A program made the translations under genes and the position numbers. From Spartobacteria bacterium (GTDB lineage Bacteria > Verrucomicrobiota > Verrucomicrobiia > Chthoniobacterales > UBA10450), in NCBI GenBank assembly GCA_021325495.1, contig JAJPGZ010000001.1, positions 1-64,000 of the forward strand: 64,000 nucleotides of DNA, given 5' to 3'. Shown in pieces: positions 1 through 8,107 of the stretch. The notes under the pieces are model-generated. The model saw only the letters and a program-made list of their open reading frames with translations. It did no database searches and was not told where the DNA came from. The number at the start of each line of letters is the position of its first letter. Within the stretch, counting starts at the first letter, position 1.

Positions 1-325
1 CGCAGGCGGCATGTCGAGGATGGTTCGTTGGCCTCGTTAAAATCCGGACCAAAACAAATAAACGCAGATCACGAAGATCTCGCTCTCGCGGCTTAATTGA
101 CCGTGACCTGTCCGCAGCGACGCCTGCTAGAGGCGGATAGGTGGACAGCAGGCTGGCCGAAGGGACGGAGCGACCGCGCGCCTTCGGTAAGATCGACAAT
201 CGTGGACGCTCGGGAGTTGGTAGTGCGCCGGTGCAATGTCGGCTCCTCAGAATAAGCGCCGGATACACATGTAGATGTTTGCGTGGATTGCGACGAGGAC
301 AGGGGTTCAACTCCCCTCGCCTCCA
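1..325 (+). ncRNA. ssrA: tmRNA (ssrA), 5' end cut off by the window
   Basis: The segment around 28-45 (TTGGCCTCGTTAAAA) is the conserved tmRNA stretch before the tag reading frame. The tag frame resumes at GCA 64-66 and reads ADHEDLALAA before TAA at 94-96, the usual length and Ala-Ala ending. The 3' end has the T-arm (GGGTTCAACTCCC, about 303-315) and the acceptor strand CGCCTCC with discriminator A at 325; CCA is not encoded. tmRNA frees stalled ribosomes and tags the nascent peptide for proteolysis. A copy of the dispersed 10-mer AAGATCGACA lies inside the RNA at 189-198, probably in the pseudoknot region. The 5' acceptor half lies outside the window. Confidence 0.93.
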
Positions 326-359
326 GTCTTTTGATTACCCGAATTTTTTAGGCGCTTGT

Positions 360-828
360 TCAATTGTTCACTGATTCATGCCCAACGCGCGCATGTTCAA
401 AGCGCATGTGCCTCGGACATGGATGTCCCCAGAGGTCGCACGAGTCCGTGTGCGACATTGTCGGGGGACAAACTTCTTCTATTAAGCGTGCAAATTCCGT
501 GGCGGTGAATGGTTTCCCGATACATGCAACCGCGCCGTGACGCCGCGTAATGGGACTCATGTTCATTTCCTCGAGACCGGTGACGGCGACGACCGGCGGT
601 AACTGTTTGCAATGGCTGATCGCTTCCAGAACGGCGAGGCTGTGGATGTCCGGATCAAGGCTCGATGGCGATTACGTCGATGTCATGCACGCCCGATCCG
701 AAAAGTTCAAAGGCGGCGCCGGCATCGGTCACGTGAATAAATCCCCGGTCGGTCTGACGGGCCGCATCCGCGATGATCGCATTACAGTCCGCCGTGGGGT
801 CGGCAATGAGAAGCAGGTTTGTTTTCAT
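360..828 (-). pseudogene. Response-regulator receiver-like protein, frameshifted
   Basis: Reading minus from ATG 826-828 gives MKTNLLLIADPTADCN...DVIAIE, then a TGA. One base further on, another frame continues LDPDIHSLAVLEAI...VAVTGLEEM...GAVACIGKPFTATEFARLI and stops at 360-362. Together these make one CheY-like fold of about 150 aa: an acidic loop (IADP), the phosphoacceptor strand, the T loop (VTG) and the Lys-Pro loop (GKPF). The break is an apparent extra C in GAGCCTTGAT near 655-662. The phosphoacceptor Asp appears to be Glu (IEL), so even the intact form may not be phosphorylated. It could be a real pseudogene or a one-base assembly error. It diverges from the UspA gene at 980. Confidence 0.6.
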
Positions 829-979
829 GGCAACTCATTGGACTCGGTAGATCGACAACTCGCTTTGCCTGCCTTGTCATTTGCGATGCAAAAATTGCCT
901 CACGACATGCGCAAGAAACGCGCGTCGTTTCGCAAGGAACGGAAAGCGCGGCGGGTGAGGCCGGACATATGCTCAGAGC

Positions 980-2056
980 ATGAAAAAGTTCAGCCTGAGA
1001 AAAATTCTGGTGCCGATCGACTTTTCCGAGATGTCGCTTTGGACGGTCGAGATCGCTGGAGACTTCGCGCGACGATTTAATGCAGAACTAGCGCTCGTTC
1101 ACATCGAGAACACGCTTTTCTCGTCAGTATTCATGGCGCCAACGCCGTTGTTGCTTTCGCAGATCACCGTCATGGAAAAAGAAGCGGCCAAGAGAATGCA
1201 GCGGCAGCTTCGAGATTTTGCTGCGCGACTTAAGCTGTCGCCCGATGCCTGCCGCGTGCTAACGGCCGCGCCGATTTTCGCCGGCATCTGCCAGCTGGAA
1301 CGCCAACTTGGAACGGACCTCGTTATTATGCCCACCCACGGGCACACCGGATTGAAACATGCGCTGCTCGGCAGCACGGCCGAACGCGTCGTCCAACACT
1401 CGCCAGCTCCGGTCTTGGTCGTTCGCAAACGCGGTCTTCGCCTTCGGAAGATTCTCGTTCCGGTGGATTATTCCGGATGCTCTCTTGAAGCGCTCCGGTA
1501 CGCCCTTGATTTCTCGCGAGCAACCGGCGCCCAAGTGGTCGTGCTGAATGTTGCTGACATTCGCTACGCTTACACCAGCGATGGATACGCGATGTACGAC
1601 CTGACGGCGCTGCGCAAAGCGGCGAAAAAGGAAGCGGAACAACAGATGCGCCGATTCGTTAGGGCATCAAAGCTCGGCGCCGCGAAATTTGAGACTGCTG
1701 TTCGCGTGGGCGCGCCCGTAAATGAAATCTGCGCGTTCGCGGCGGAGGAAGATGTCGATCTTATCATTACGCCAACGCATGGACGCTCCGGATTGAAACA
1801 TGTCCTCATCGGCAGTGTGGCCGAACAAGTCGTGCGTCACGCGGATCGCTCCGTTCTCGTCGTTCCGTCACACCCGGCAGCGCGGGCACTTCCTTTAAGC
1901 CAAAGGAAAACTCGTGCAGCTATTCGATGCGGCATCCGAGCAACCCCGAAATTCAGCCGACGAAATTCCATCGCCGGGCCTGATCGCCAGCTGCGGCAAA
2001 ATCCGTTTCCCGAGCGGCGCAAGACTAACAGATTCCGCGAACGGCATTCGAGCTAA
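980..2056 (+). CDS. Universal stress protein, two tandem UspA domains
   Basis: A 358-aa cytoplasmic protein with two UspA folds. Domain 1 (about 5-148) starts RKILVPIDFSE and domain 2 (about 155-297) starts RKILVPVDYSG. Each ends with the ATP-binding signature G-x2-G-x(8-9)-GS (THGHTGLKHALLGS, THGRSGLKHVLIGS) followed by PVLVV or SVLVV, so both halves probably bind ATP. The last 60 residues are basic and low in complexity. UspA proteins help survival under starvation and oxidative stress. The stop codon overlaps the next ATG by one base (TAATG), so the two genes are probably co-translated. A copy of AAGATCGACA in reverse orientation (1753-1762) encodes the DVDL of domain 2. Confidence 0.93.
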   Translation: MKKFSLRKILVPIDFSEMSLWTVEIAGDFARRFNAELALVHIENTLFSSVFMAPTPLLLSQITVMEKEAAKRMQRQLRDFAARLKLSPDACRVLTAAPIFAGICQLERQLGTDLVIMPTHGHTGLKHALLGSTAERVVQHSPAPVLVVRKRGLRLRKILVPVDYSGCSLEALRYALDFSRATGAQVVVLNVADIRYAYTSDGYAMYDLTALRKAAKKEAEQQMRRFVRASKLGAAKFETAVRVGAPVNEICAFAAEEDVDLIITPTHGRSGLKHVLIGSVAEQVVRHADRSVLVVPSHPAARALPLSQRKTRAAIRCGIRATPKFSRRNSIAGPDRQLRQNPFPERRKTNRFRERHSS

Positions 2057-2457
2057 TGGAAGATCGACATAAACGCATAGTGGTTGGTTTGGCCTACGCG
2101 CTGGTGATTGCGCTCCTCATGTACCTCTCGATTCGCGAAGGTCTCGGCGTCCGGCTCGCGATCTGGAATTGCGTTCCGGCCACGCTCGGAGTGATTGCAA
2201 TTAATAGCGCGATCAAAAAGTCGCGGCGCGCATTGATGGCGTCGATTGCTTTCGGCGGCGCCGCGGCCGCGGTGTCTCTGTTTTTTGTCGGCGCGTGGTT
2301 TTTCACGCAATTGGATATTGATCGGCATTCTTCCATGACGGCGGTCGTCTTTGTTTTTGTGCCGCTCTGGTCGATCGGTATCGGCACAATCGCTTGCGCG
2401 ATTATTTGGTCGATCGCTTCCGCTGCTGCGATCCAACACTCAGCCAACACGCGGTAA
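2056..2457 (+). CDS. Small integral membrane protein, function unknown
   Basis: A 133-aa protein with about four predicted hydrophobic helices (about 9-25, 34-50, 60-85, 98-122) and no motif I recognise. Its ATG overlaps the UspA stop codon, and the dispersed 10-mer (2060-2069) sits in codons 2-5, giving MEDRHKR. The 3' end overlaps the convergent DUF2238 gene by about 56 bp, so either this C-terminus or its neighbour's is short of ideal. Co-translation with a stress protein is the only functional hint. Confidence 0.6.
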   Translation: MEDRHKRIVVGLAYALVIALLMYLSIREGLGVRLAIWNCVPATLGVIAINSAIKKSRRALMASIAFGGAAAAVSLFFVGAWFFTQLDIDRHSSMTAVVFVFVPLWSIGIGTIACAIIWSIASAAAIQHSANTR

Positions 2458-3031
2458 GCACCGCGCCGACCAGGGCGGCGGCCATATCTTTCTGCGCGTC
2501 CCAAATGTCGCCCTGCGTTCCGAGATAAGCTGCGCCGAGCTCGGGCCGAACGATCTGCGCAACGACGGCTTCGACGATTTCGAAAAAGCTACTCAGTGCG
2601 GCAAGAGCAGTGACGGCGAGCCAGGTCGCCCACGGTGCATGCGCCTTTGCGGACCGGAGCAACACTTCGCGCATCGGAAAAAGCAAAACGAAGCCGAACG
2701 CGAAATGAACTACGCGATCGTAATGATTGCGCGAGAGATGGAGCCACTCCTGCAACCAGAAACCGGCCGGAACTTTCGCATAGGTGTAATGCGCGCCGAT
2801 CGTATGCAACACCAGAAACATCAAAATGAGGCCGTACGAAAAATTCGAGAACTGGAACTTGCGATAAGTGAATCCGAGTACGCCCACGCTGATGAAAATT
2901 AGTAGATTTTCGAGAAGCCAGTCGCCGCGATCCAACGGCCGAATGGCGAGAACGATCCAAAACGCGAGATAAGATGCGACTGCGACCGGTAAAAAGTAGA
3001 TGTCGATCTTGCGCGCGGTCGCGGGATTCAT
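2402..3031 (-). CDS. DUF2238 (YjdF-like) membrane protein, copy 2
   Basis: A 209-aa membrane protein starting at MNPATARKIDIYF. This start gives a 4-bp ATGA overlap with the upstream paralogue. It has about six hydrophobic helices and the DUF2238 signature blocks: HTIGHYTYAKVP-type (HTIGAHYTYAKVP), SRNHYDRVVHFAFGF, FEIVEA and a late GDxWDAQKDM. The conserved His and Asp residues suggest a metal-dependent intramembrane activity, but the family has no settled function. The dispersed 10-mer encodes the KID at residues 8-10. Confidence 0.85.
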   Translation of the reverse strand: MNPATARKIDIYFLPVAVASYLAFWIVLAIRPLDRGDWLLENLLIFISVGVLGFTYRKFQFSNFSYGLILMFLVLHTIGAHYTYAKVPAGFWLQEWLHLSRNHYDRVVHFAFGFVLLFPMREVLLRSAKAHAPWATWLAVTALAALSSFFEIVEAVVAQIVRPELGAAYLGTQGDIWDAQKDMAAALVGAVLTACWLSVGSQQRKRSTK

Positions 3032-3645
3032 GGTGCTTTCTTTCCAAAATTGCTCAGCGCAGTCGCAGCCATCATTAAAAGCGACCCGATGAGCGCGGAG
3101 AGCATGTCGTTTTGCGCGTCCCATTCATCGCCCTGACCGCCTAACCAATCCACGCCTTGTCCCGGCGCCACGATTTCCGCGACCGCGCTCTCGACGATTT
3201 CAAAAACGCCGCTCACGGCCAGGATCACGGCCGGGGCGAGCCAGAAACTCCAGCCACGGCGAATCCCGCTGAAGCGAAGAAGAATTTCGCGCACCGGAAA
3301 CGCCAGCAGAAAACCGAACGCGCCATGCGCGACCCGATCGTAATGATTGCGCGAGAGATGGAATAAATCTTTCGCCCACAAACCGAGCGGCATTCTCGCG
3401 TAGGTGTAATGCGCGCCGATGATGTGAAGAATGACAAAGGCCGCGAGCAGAAGGTAAGACGCTTCCGAAAGTTCGAGCCGCCGATGGGTTAAACAAAGCG
3501 CGCCGACGAAAGCGACGAGCAAAATATTTTCGAGCAACCACGCTTGTCGATCTAACGGATGAATTGCCGCAATGATCCAAACGCCGGCGCAGATCGAAGC
3601 CAATGCGAGAATTCTTTTCCTTCGGGAAATCAACGGACCCGACAC
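3028..3645 (-). CDS. DUF2238 (YjdF-like) membrane protein, copy 1
   Basis: A 205-aa paralogue of the next gene downstream. It keeps the same blocks in the same order: HIIGAHYTYARMP, SRNHYDRVAHGAFGF, FEIVES and GDEWDAQNDM, with about six membrane helices. The two genes are translationally coupled through a 4-bp overlap, so this is a tandem duplication with both copies apparently intact. The two proteins may form a heteromer (inference). A T-variant of the dispersed 10-mer lies in reverse orientation at 3545-3554. Confidence 0.85.
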   Translation of the reverse strand: MSGPLISRRKRILALASICAGVWIIAAIHPLDRQAWLLENILLVAFVGALCLTHRRLELSEASYLLLAAFVILHIIGAHYTYARMPLGLWAKDLFHLSRNHYDRVAHGAFGFLLAFPVREILLRFSGIRRGWSFWLAPAVILAVSGVFEIVESAVAEIVAPGQGVDWLGGQGDEWDAQNDMLSALIGSLLMMAATALSNFGKKAP

Positions 3646-3768
3646 GTAGACGGAAATTCGTGGCAGATAAAGCCAAAGGAAGCCGGCAATTTTTGCGCAA
3701 TGAAACGCAAGGCGCGGTTATCGCGCCCCAGCACCCGCGACCTACGCTCATCTCGAGAGGAAATATGT

Positions 3769-3966
3769 ATGAAGGACAAAGTCCCATTGATAGAACCGCG
3801 AAAAATCGCCGTGATCACCGGAGTCGCCATCGGGCTTGGCCTCGTTGTGCACGCGTTCTTTCTTTTGGTTGCGCTGGTCATCGCACTTTTCGTCGTGACA
3901 GAATGGACCGTGCACCAAATCGAGGAACATCTGCGCGCCTTCCGGGCTGCTCATCGACATCCGTGA
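3769..3966 (+). CDS. 65-aa single-pass membrane protein
   Basis: It starts at ATG 3769, which follows a purine-rich AGAGG about 9 bases upstream; the longer in-frame reading from 3559 lacks such a site and is basic and low in quality. The product has a charged N-terminus (MKDKVPLIEPRK), one long hydrophobic segment (about 13-45) and a C-terminal amphipathic stretch (HQIEEHLRAFRAAHRH). The stop overlaps the GTG of the polysaccharide deacetylase gene (GTGA), so the two are probably co-translated. Function unknown. Confidence 0.55.
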   Translation: MKDKVPLIEPRKIAVITGVAIGLGLVVHAFFLLVALVIALFVVTEWTVHQIEEHLRAFRAAHRHP

Positions 3967-4757
3967 CAACGCGCACCGCCAGGCGGCGCGACCACGCGGT
4001 TGCTTTGGTTAGATCGACATCGTCCATTTTTATCACAACAGTGGCGGTGTTGTTTTTGGCTTGGGGTTGCTCGCTCTTACGCGCAAGTCATGTCCGGACG
4101 GAAACCACTCCCGCGCGCTGGTTAGGCAAAAATTCTCATATGAAAGCCTTCGGCGAAGTTGAACGCGGGCCTCGTGGGAGATCGGAGATTGCACTGACGT
4201 TCGACGCCGGAGCGAATGCAGAATGTTTCGACGATTTGATCGCAGCATTGGAAAGCGCGCACGTTCACAGCACGTTCTTCATCACCGGAAATTGGGCGCA
4301 ACGAAATCGCACTTGTGCCGAAGCAATTACGAAACACGGCCACGAAGTTGGAAATCATACTTGGAACCATCTCGACCTAACGACGCAATCGGACGCGGTT
4401 GTGCGCGAGGAAATCGCACGAGCGGAAGTTTTGCTGGCCGCGATTTCAGGACAAAGCCCGCGACCACGATGGCGGGCGCCCTTTGGGGCGCGCGACGACC
4501 GCGTCCTGCGGATCGCGGCCAATCTCGGTTATCGTTCGATTTATTGGACGATCGACGCGCTCGATTCGGTGGAACCTCGGAAGGCGCCGGAGTTTATAAT
4601 TGACCGTATCACAAGCAAAAGCGACGCGGAGCTCGACGGCGCAATCATTCTTATGCACGTCGGTGAGAAAAGCACCGCCGACGCACTTCCTCCGATCATC
4701 GCCAACCTACAGGGCCGCGGATTTCATTTGGTTACGATTTCGAAACTGTTGCAGTGA
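3963..4757 (+). CDS. Polysaccharide deacetylase (NodB homology domain), exported
   Basis: I place the start at GTG 3963, which overlaps the preceding stop and lets the hydrophobic segment SSIFITTVAVLFLAWGCS act as a signal or anchor; a Cys at its end could be a lipobox. The NodB domain follows: motif 1 TFDAG, motif 2 GNHTWNH, motif 3 RAPFGARD, motif 4 DALD and motif 5 ILMH. Such enzymes remove N-acetyl groups from peptidoglycan or other glycans. Motif 1 has Ala where many members have a second Asp, as in PdaA-like branches, so metal binding may differ. About 264 aa. The start codon is the least certain part. Confidence 0.85.
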   Translation: MTTRTARRRDHAVALVRSTSSIFITTVAVLFLAWGCSLLRASHVRTETTPARWLGKNSHMKAFGEVERGPRGRSEIALTFDAGANAECFDDLIAALESAHVHSTFFITGNWAQRNRTCAEAITKHGHEVGNHTWNHLDLTTQSDAVVREEIARAEVLLAAISGQSPRPRWRAPFGARDDRVLRIAANLGYRSIYWTIDALDSVEPRKAPEFIIDRITSKSDAELDGAIILMHVGEKSTADALPPIIANLQGRGFHLVTISKLLQ

Positions 4758-4779
4758 AACCCCGTCACGAAACGAATCG

Positions 4780-4863
4780 ATGAAGGCGACTGTCTTTCAT
4801 TCGCCTAACGATATTCATGCGGAAGATGTTCCTCGACCGCACACTGGCGCGGTCCGTCCGTAA
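4780..4863 (+). pseudogene. Relic of the 5' end of a zinc-type alcohol dehydrogenase gene
   Basis: ATG 4780 opens MKATVFHSPNDIHAEDVPRP, which closely resembles the N-terminus of medium-chain zinc alcohol dehydrogenases (MKAxVFxGPxDIxVEDVP). The frame stops at 4861-4863 after 27 codons and no downstream domain remains. The rest has been lost, with the convergent TauE/SafE gene now ending at 4864. A copy of CCTAACGA (4804-4811) encodes the PND of the relic. Confidence 0.45.
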
Positions 4864-5658
4864 TCAGCGACCGAGCTGTTGCAAAAACCTTTCCAGCGTT
4901 ATTGCGCCGATCACGAAGATTAACAACAGCACGATCTTCCTGAAATTTCGCTGTGCGATGTTCGCAAGCGTAACTTTGCCCGCGTAAGAACCTGCAAATG
5001 CGGTGAGAAAAAGACCGGGTATATACCAATAGAATTCCGGGGTGAGAAAGCCGCTGCGCAAATAGACAATCATCCGACTGAAATCGACGCCGGAATCTAT
5101 CGCCGCTGACGTCGCAACGAAGGTGCCCTTCTCGAGATCGAACGCGGCGAGGGCGAGGCCGCGAATCGCACCCCCTGTCCCGATAAGGCCGGCAAAGAAT
5201 CCCGCCAAGCCGCCGGCCGCGATCGCATTGGGCGCGCTTTGCGATAATGTCGCCGCGGGTTTGAAAAAAAAGAAAAGACTGAAGGCGATCAGGAACAAAC
5301 CAAGAATCAGTTCCATAAATTTGAATTCCAACCGCGCACTCAAAAATGCGCCCAGGATAACGAAAGCGATGCTCGGAGTTCCGATTAAAATCAGTAATCG
5401 CCAGCGCACATGTCGACCAAACAAAACGAGTTTCGCCAGGTTGCTGAAGACGTGGAGAATACTCGTTAGGGCAAGCACTTCGTGAAAGCCGAGGAGCAGA
5501 CCGGCGAGCGGAACGAAGAAAACCGAAGAACCGAAACCGGCTATTGTTCCGATCACTTCGGACGCGAAAGCGATCACGAAGAAAAGGAATGGCAGCAGCA
5601 TCGGAATTATCCAACCTCGCGCATGGAATGCGGTCGCTGTAAAGATTCCATCATCCAT
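4864..5658 (-). CDS. TauE/SafE family permease
   Basis: A 264-aa polytopic inner-membrane protein with 7-8 hydrophobic segments and the two half-repeats typical of TauE/SafE (DUF81). The repeats start GTIAGFGSSVFFVPLAGLLL and AAGGLAGFFAGLIGTGGAIR, each with the family's glycine-rich turn. Family members export sulfite, sulfoacetate or other organosulfur anions, but the substrate cannot be told from sequence. The gene is monocistronic by layout, with more than 200 bp to the next upstream gene. Confidence 0.85.
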   Translation of the reverse strand: MDDGIFTATAFHARGWIIPMLLPFLFFVIAFASEVIGTIAGFGSSVFFVPLAGLLLGFHEVLALTSILHVFSNLAKLVLFGRHVRWRLLILIGTPSIAFVILGAFLSARLEFKFMELILGLFLIAFSLFFFFKPAATLSQSAPNAIAAGGLAGFFAGLIGTGGAIRGLALAAFDLEKGTFVATSAAIDSGVDFSRMIVYLRSGFLTPEFYWYIPGLFLTAFAGSYAGKVTLANIAQRNFRKIVLLLIFVIGAITLERFLQQLGR

Positions 5659-5867
5659 GGCCGTTCTTTAGCAAGCGAAGACAAGTCCTGCCGGACGGAT
5701 TCAGACACACTTATCAATTCGCGACCGATTCAGTCTCCGACGCCATTGCCCACATTCGCGGACGCGCGATCGAGCCATTCGGCCTTAAACTCGTTAGGCG
5801 GATCCGTCGCAATCTGCCCCTGGCTCGGCGAACGCGCTCTCGAGCCAAACTAATTAACCGGCTTTGG

Positions 5868-5951
5868 TCAGGCGTTTCGCAGGCAGCGCGCAAGGATCAG
5901 GACGTAAGCTCCCATCATCGCAGTGACGCCAAACACAATTAAGTATTCCAT
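5868..5951 (-). CDS. 27-aa hydrophobic mini-protein with a strong ribosome binding site
   Basis: On the minus strand, ATG at 5949-5951 is preceded by AGGAGG with a normal spacer of about 8 bases. The frame reads MEYLIVFGVTAMMGAYVLIL then ARCLRNA and stops at TGA 5868-5870. The product is one membrane helix with a short basic tail, the architecture of small transporter accessory subunits such as KdpF, though I see no specific match. It lies alone in the 494-bp gap between the TauE/SafE and Nramp-type genes. The rest of that gap shows no gene, only a TCGTTAGG copy at 5791. Confidence 0.55.
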   Translation of the reverse strand: MEYLIVFGVTAMMGAYVLILARCLRNA

Positions 5952-6152
5952 TTTGTTACCTCCTCTGTTTTTCAAAAGAGAATTTCTTTTCGATTTGAGG
6001 CTACGTCCGCGAGCACGCGCGCACTTCGCCGGAATTGCCATTTGCTTTGCAAAAATTGCGACGGTCAGGCTAACGACCGCTCAAGGCGGCTTTTACGCTG
6101 AGACCGATCCAAATCGCGTGATAGGATCGGAAATCGGAAAGAGTTACACCAC

Positions 6153-7421
6153 GTGACCGAAAGCAAAAACCGGTTCGGCATCGCCCGGCGCGTCATTAAG
6201 GCGCTTGGTCCGGGCGTGGTCACTGGCGCGGCCGACGACGATCCCTCCGGCATCGCGACGTATTCGATCGCCGGCGCGCAACATGGACTGGCGCTGTTGT
6301 GGACTGCCTTATTGACGTGGCCGTTGATGGCGTTCGTGCAAATGATGTGCGCGCGCATCGGAATGGTGAGCGGACGTGGATTGGCCGGAGCGCTGCGTCA
6401 CAAATTTCCGCGCCCGGTAATTCTCGCCGCGGCCGTGGCACTCTTCGCCGCAAATTCGATCAACGTCGGTGCGGATCTCTCCGGAATGGCAGACGCCGCG
6501 GAGATGCTCACGCATGTTAATTCGCACATCTTCGTCATTCTCTTTGGCGTCGGAATTTCATTCGCGACCATCTGGTTTCGTTATCACCAGATCGCAACGA
6601 TTCTGAAATGGCTCGTGTTGGTTCTGTTCGCTTACGTCATTACCGGATTCATCATTCATCCGAAATGGGGAACGATTGCTCACGCCGCCTTTGTTCCGAC
6701 ATGGCCCAAGAATCACGCACAGTGGAGCACGTTGGTCGCGATCCTCGGCACATCCATCAGTCCGTATCTTTTTTTCTGGCAGGCATCACAGGAGGTTGAG
6801 GAAGAAAAGGCGATGGGGCGTCGCATGCTCTATCGTCGATTTGGCGCGACCAAAGACGAAATTGTTTCGCGCAAGATCGACATCGATATCGGCACATTCT
6901 TTTCCAATTTCGTCATGTTCTTTATCATTTTGACGACAGCGTTAACGCTGCACGAACATGGCCTAACGAATATCGAAAGCAGCAAGGACGCCGCCAAAGC
7001 GCTTGAACCATTCGCCGGGAAATTTGCTGCCTTCCTGTTCACTCTCGGGGTGGTCGGCGTCGGTCTGCTCGCGATTCCGACCCTCACCGGTTCGGCCGCC
7101 TACGCGCTGGCCGAAACGTTCGCGTGGCGTGAAGGACTCGATCAACGTTTTCGTGGCGCGCGCTGGTTTTACATCGTCATCATCTTTTCGACCTTAATCG
7201 GCGTCGTCATGGATTTGCTCCGGGTAAATCCAGTGCGTGCTCTTTATTGGACAGCAGTGCTCAACGGTTTGCTTGCTCCATTCCTCCTTCTCGGAATCAT
7301 TCTCGCCGCCTCCGATCGGAAGATCATGAAAAACCAACCGAGTTCCCTCCCGAGCGTGATTGTCGTCTCCATCGCCACGATTTTGATGTTCGGCGCGGCC
7401 ATCGGCATGTTCGTTTTTTGA
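6153..7421 (+). CDS. Nramp-related divalent metal transporter
   Basis: A 422-aa protein with about 11 membrane helices. Helix 1 carries DDDPSGIATYS where classical Nramp proteins have DPGN. Helix 6 carries GTSISPYLFFWQASQE where classical members have an MPHN/MPHS motif. These differences place it in a divergent Nramp-like branch; related branches transport Mg2+ or other ions rather than Mn2+/Fe2+, so the substrate is open. EVEEEKAMGRR after helix 6 is typical of that branch. The dispersed 10-mer encodes KID in a cytoplasmic loop (SRKIDIDIG). Confidence 0.88.
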   Translation: MTESKNRFGIARRVIKALGPGVVTGAADDDPSGIATYSIAGAQHGLALLWTALLTWPLMAFVQMMCARIGMVSGRGLAGALRHKFPRPVILAAAVALFAANSINVGADLSGMADAAEMLTHVNSHIFVILFGVGISFATIWFRYHQIATILKWLVLVLFAYVITGFIIHPKWGTIAHAAFVPTWPKNHAQWSTLVAILGTSISPYLFFWQASQEVEEEKAMGRRMLYRRFGATKDEIVSRKIDIDIGTFFSNFVMFFIILTTALTLHEHGLTNIESSKDAAKALEPFAGKFAAFLFTLGVVGVGLLAIPTLTGSAAYALAETFAWREGLDQRFRGARWFYIVIIFSTLIGVVMDLLRVNPVRALYWTAVLNGLLAPFLLLGIILAASDRKIMKNQPSSLPSVIVVSIATILMFGAAIGMFVF

Positions 7422-7514
7422 AAGCGGCCGCGGGATGAACTGCATCCCTTTCGCATTTTTTTTCAAAAATATCTTCCCATCGCGATGGGAGGCTGTTATA
7501 AATTCCATAATCCA

Positions 7515-7979
7515 ATGGCCACCCGTTTGATCTCTTCCACTGCCCTCACTCGTCTCGCGTTTCTCCTCGCGGTCCTCCTCGCTTGTTTCACCCTTAGCGC
7601 CCGTCCGCAACAACCGGTCACCCTCACACCCGGCGATGACGATCTTGTCGTGCTCAACGGTTGTGTCGTTTCCGCCTGCAATTACCTCGCTGCGCTCAAG
7701 ACTCAACACGCGCTCGACAAAAACTTCTGGGTGAAAATTTTGCTCGTCCGCTACAACGATCATCCGGCCGGCCATGCCTATTGCGTGTGGGAAACGGACG
7801 GCACGATTTACGGTTATGATCGTAATGCCGGCGCGTTCCCGATTCCGGTTTACACGCGTGATCCCCGCGCCATCTCCATCGTCCTCGCCCAAGAGTTGGG
7901 CAAAGTCTTGAAAGAACCGCTCTCGGTCTCCAACGCCGAGTTCGTCGATTCGAGCAACGCCAAAGTCTACAAGTATTGA
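7515..7979 (+). CDS. Secreted small protein with a possible Cys-His-Asp hydrolase core
   Basis: The start is set at ATG 7515 (MATRLISS), which yields a typical signal peptide (hydrophobic AFLLAVLLACFTLSA, cleavage near ARPQ). The mature part is about 120 aa. NGCVVSACNYLAALK supplies a Cys at a helix start, GHAYCVWE a His, and IYGYDRN an Asp, in the order and spacing of papain-like or transglutaminase-like hydrolases. I infer that fold but have no family name. The gene stands alone between the Nramp-like and PHP genes. Confidence 0.55.
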   Translation: MATRLISSTALTRLAFLLAVLLACFTLSARPQQPVTLTPGDDDLVVLNGCVVSACNYLAALKTQHALDKNFWVKILLVRYNDHPAGHAYCVWETDGTIYGYDRNAGAFPIPVYTRDPRAISIVLAQELGKVLKEPLSVSNAEFVDSSNAKVYKY

Positions 7980-8107
7980 GCGCGCGTTGAGCCTCGCCCA
8001 CGGCTCGCGTAAGATCGACAATCAAACGTCGATCGTCGAATAGCCTAACGAACGCGCAAATCGCCGAGCTGCTCGCGCAGGAATCGCGCGAACAATCCGG
8101 CATTCTC

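Noticed and set aside
141-374. An open frame across the tmRNA
   Set aside because: It covers the stable RNA and has no ribosome binding site or recognisable protein.
550-1080. Plus-strand frame of 176 codons before the UspA gene
   Set aside because: It is antisense to the receiver-domain gene, whose protein similarity on the minus strand is clear, and overlaps the UspA start.
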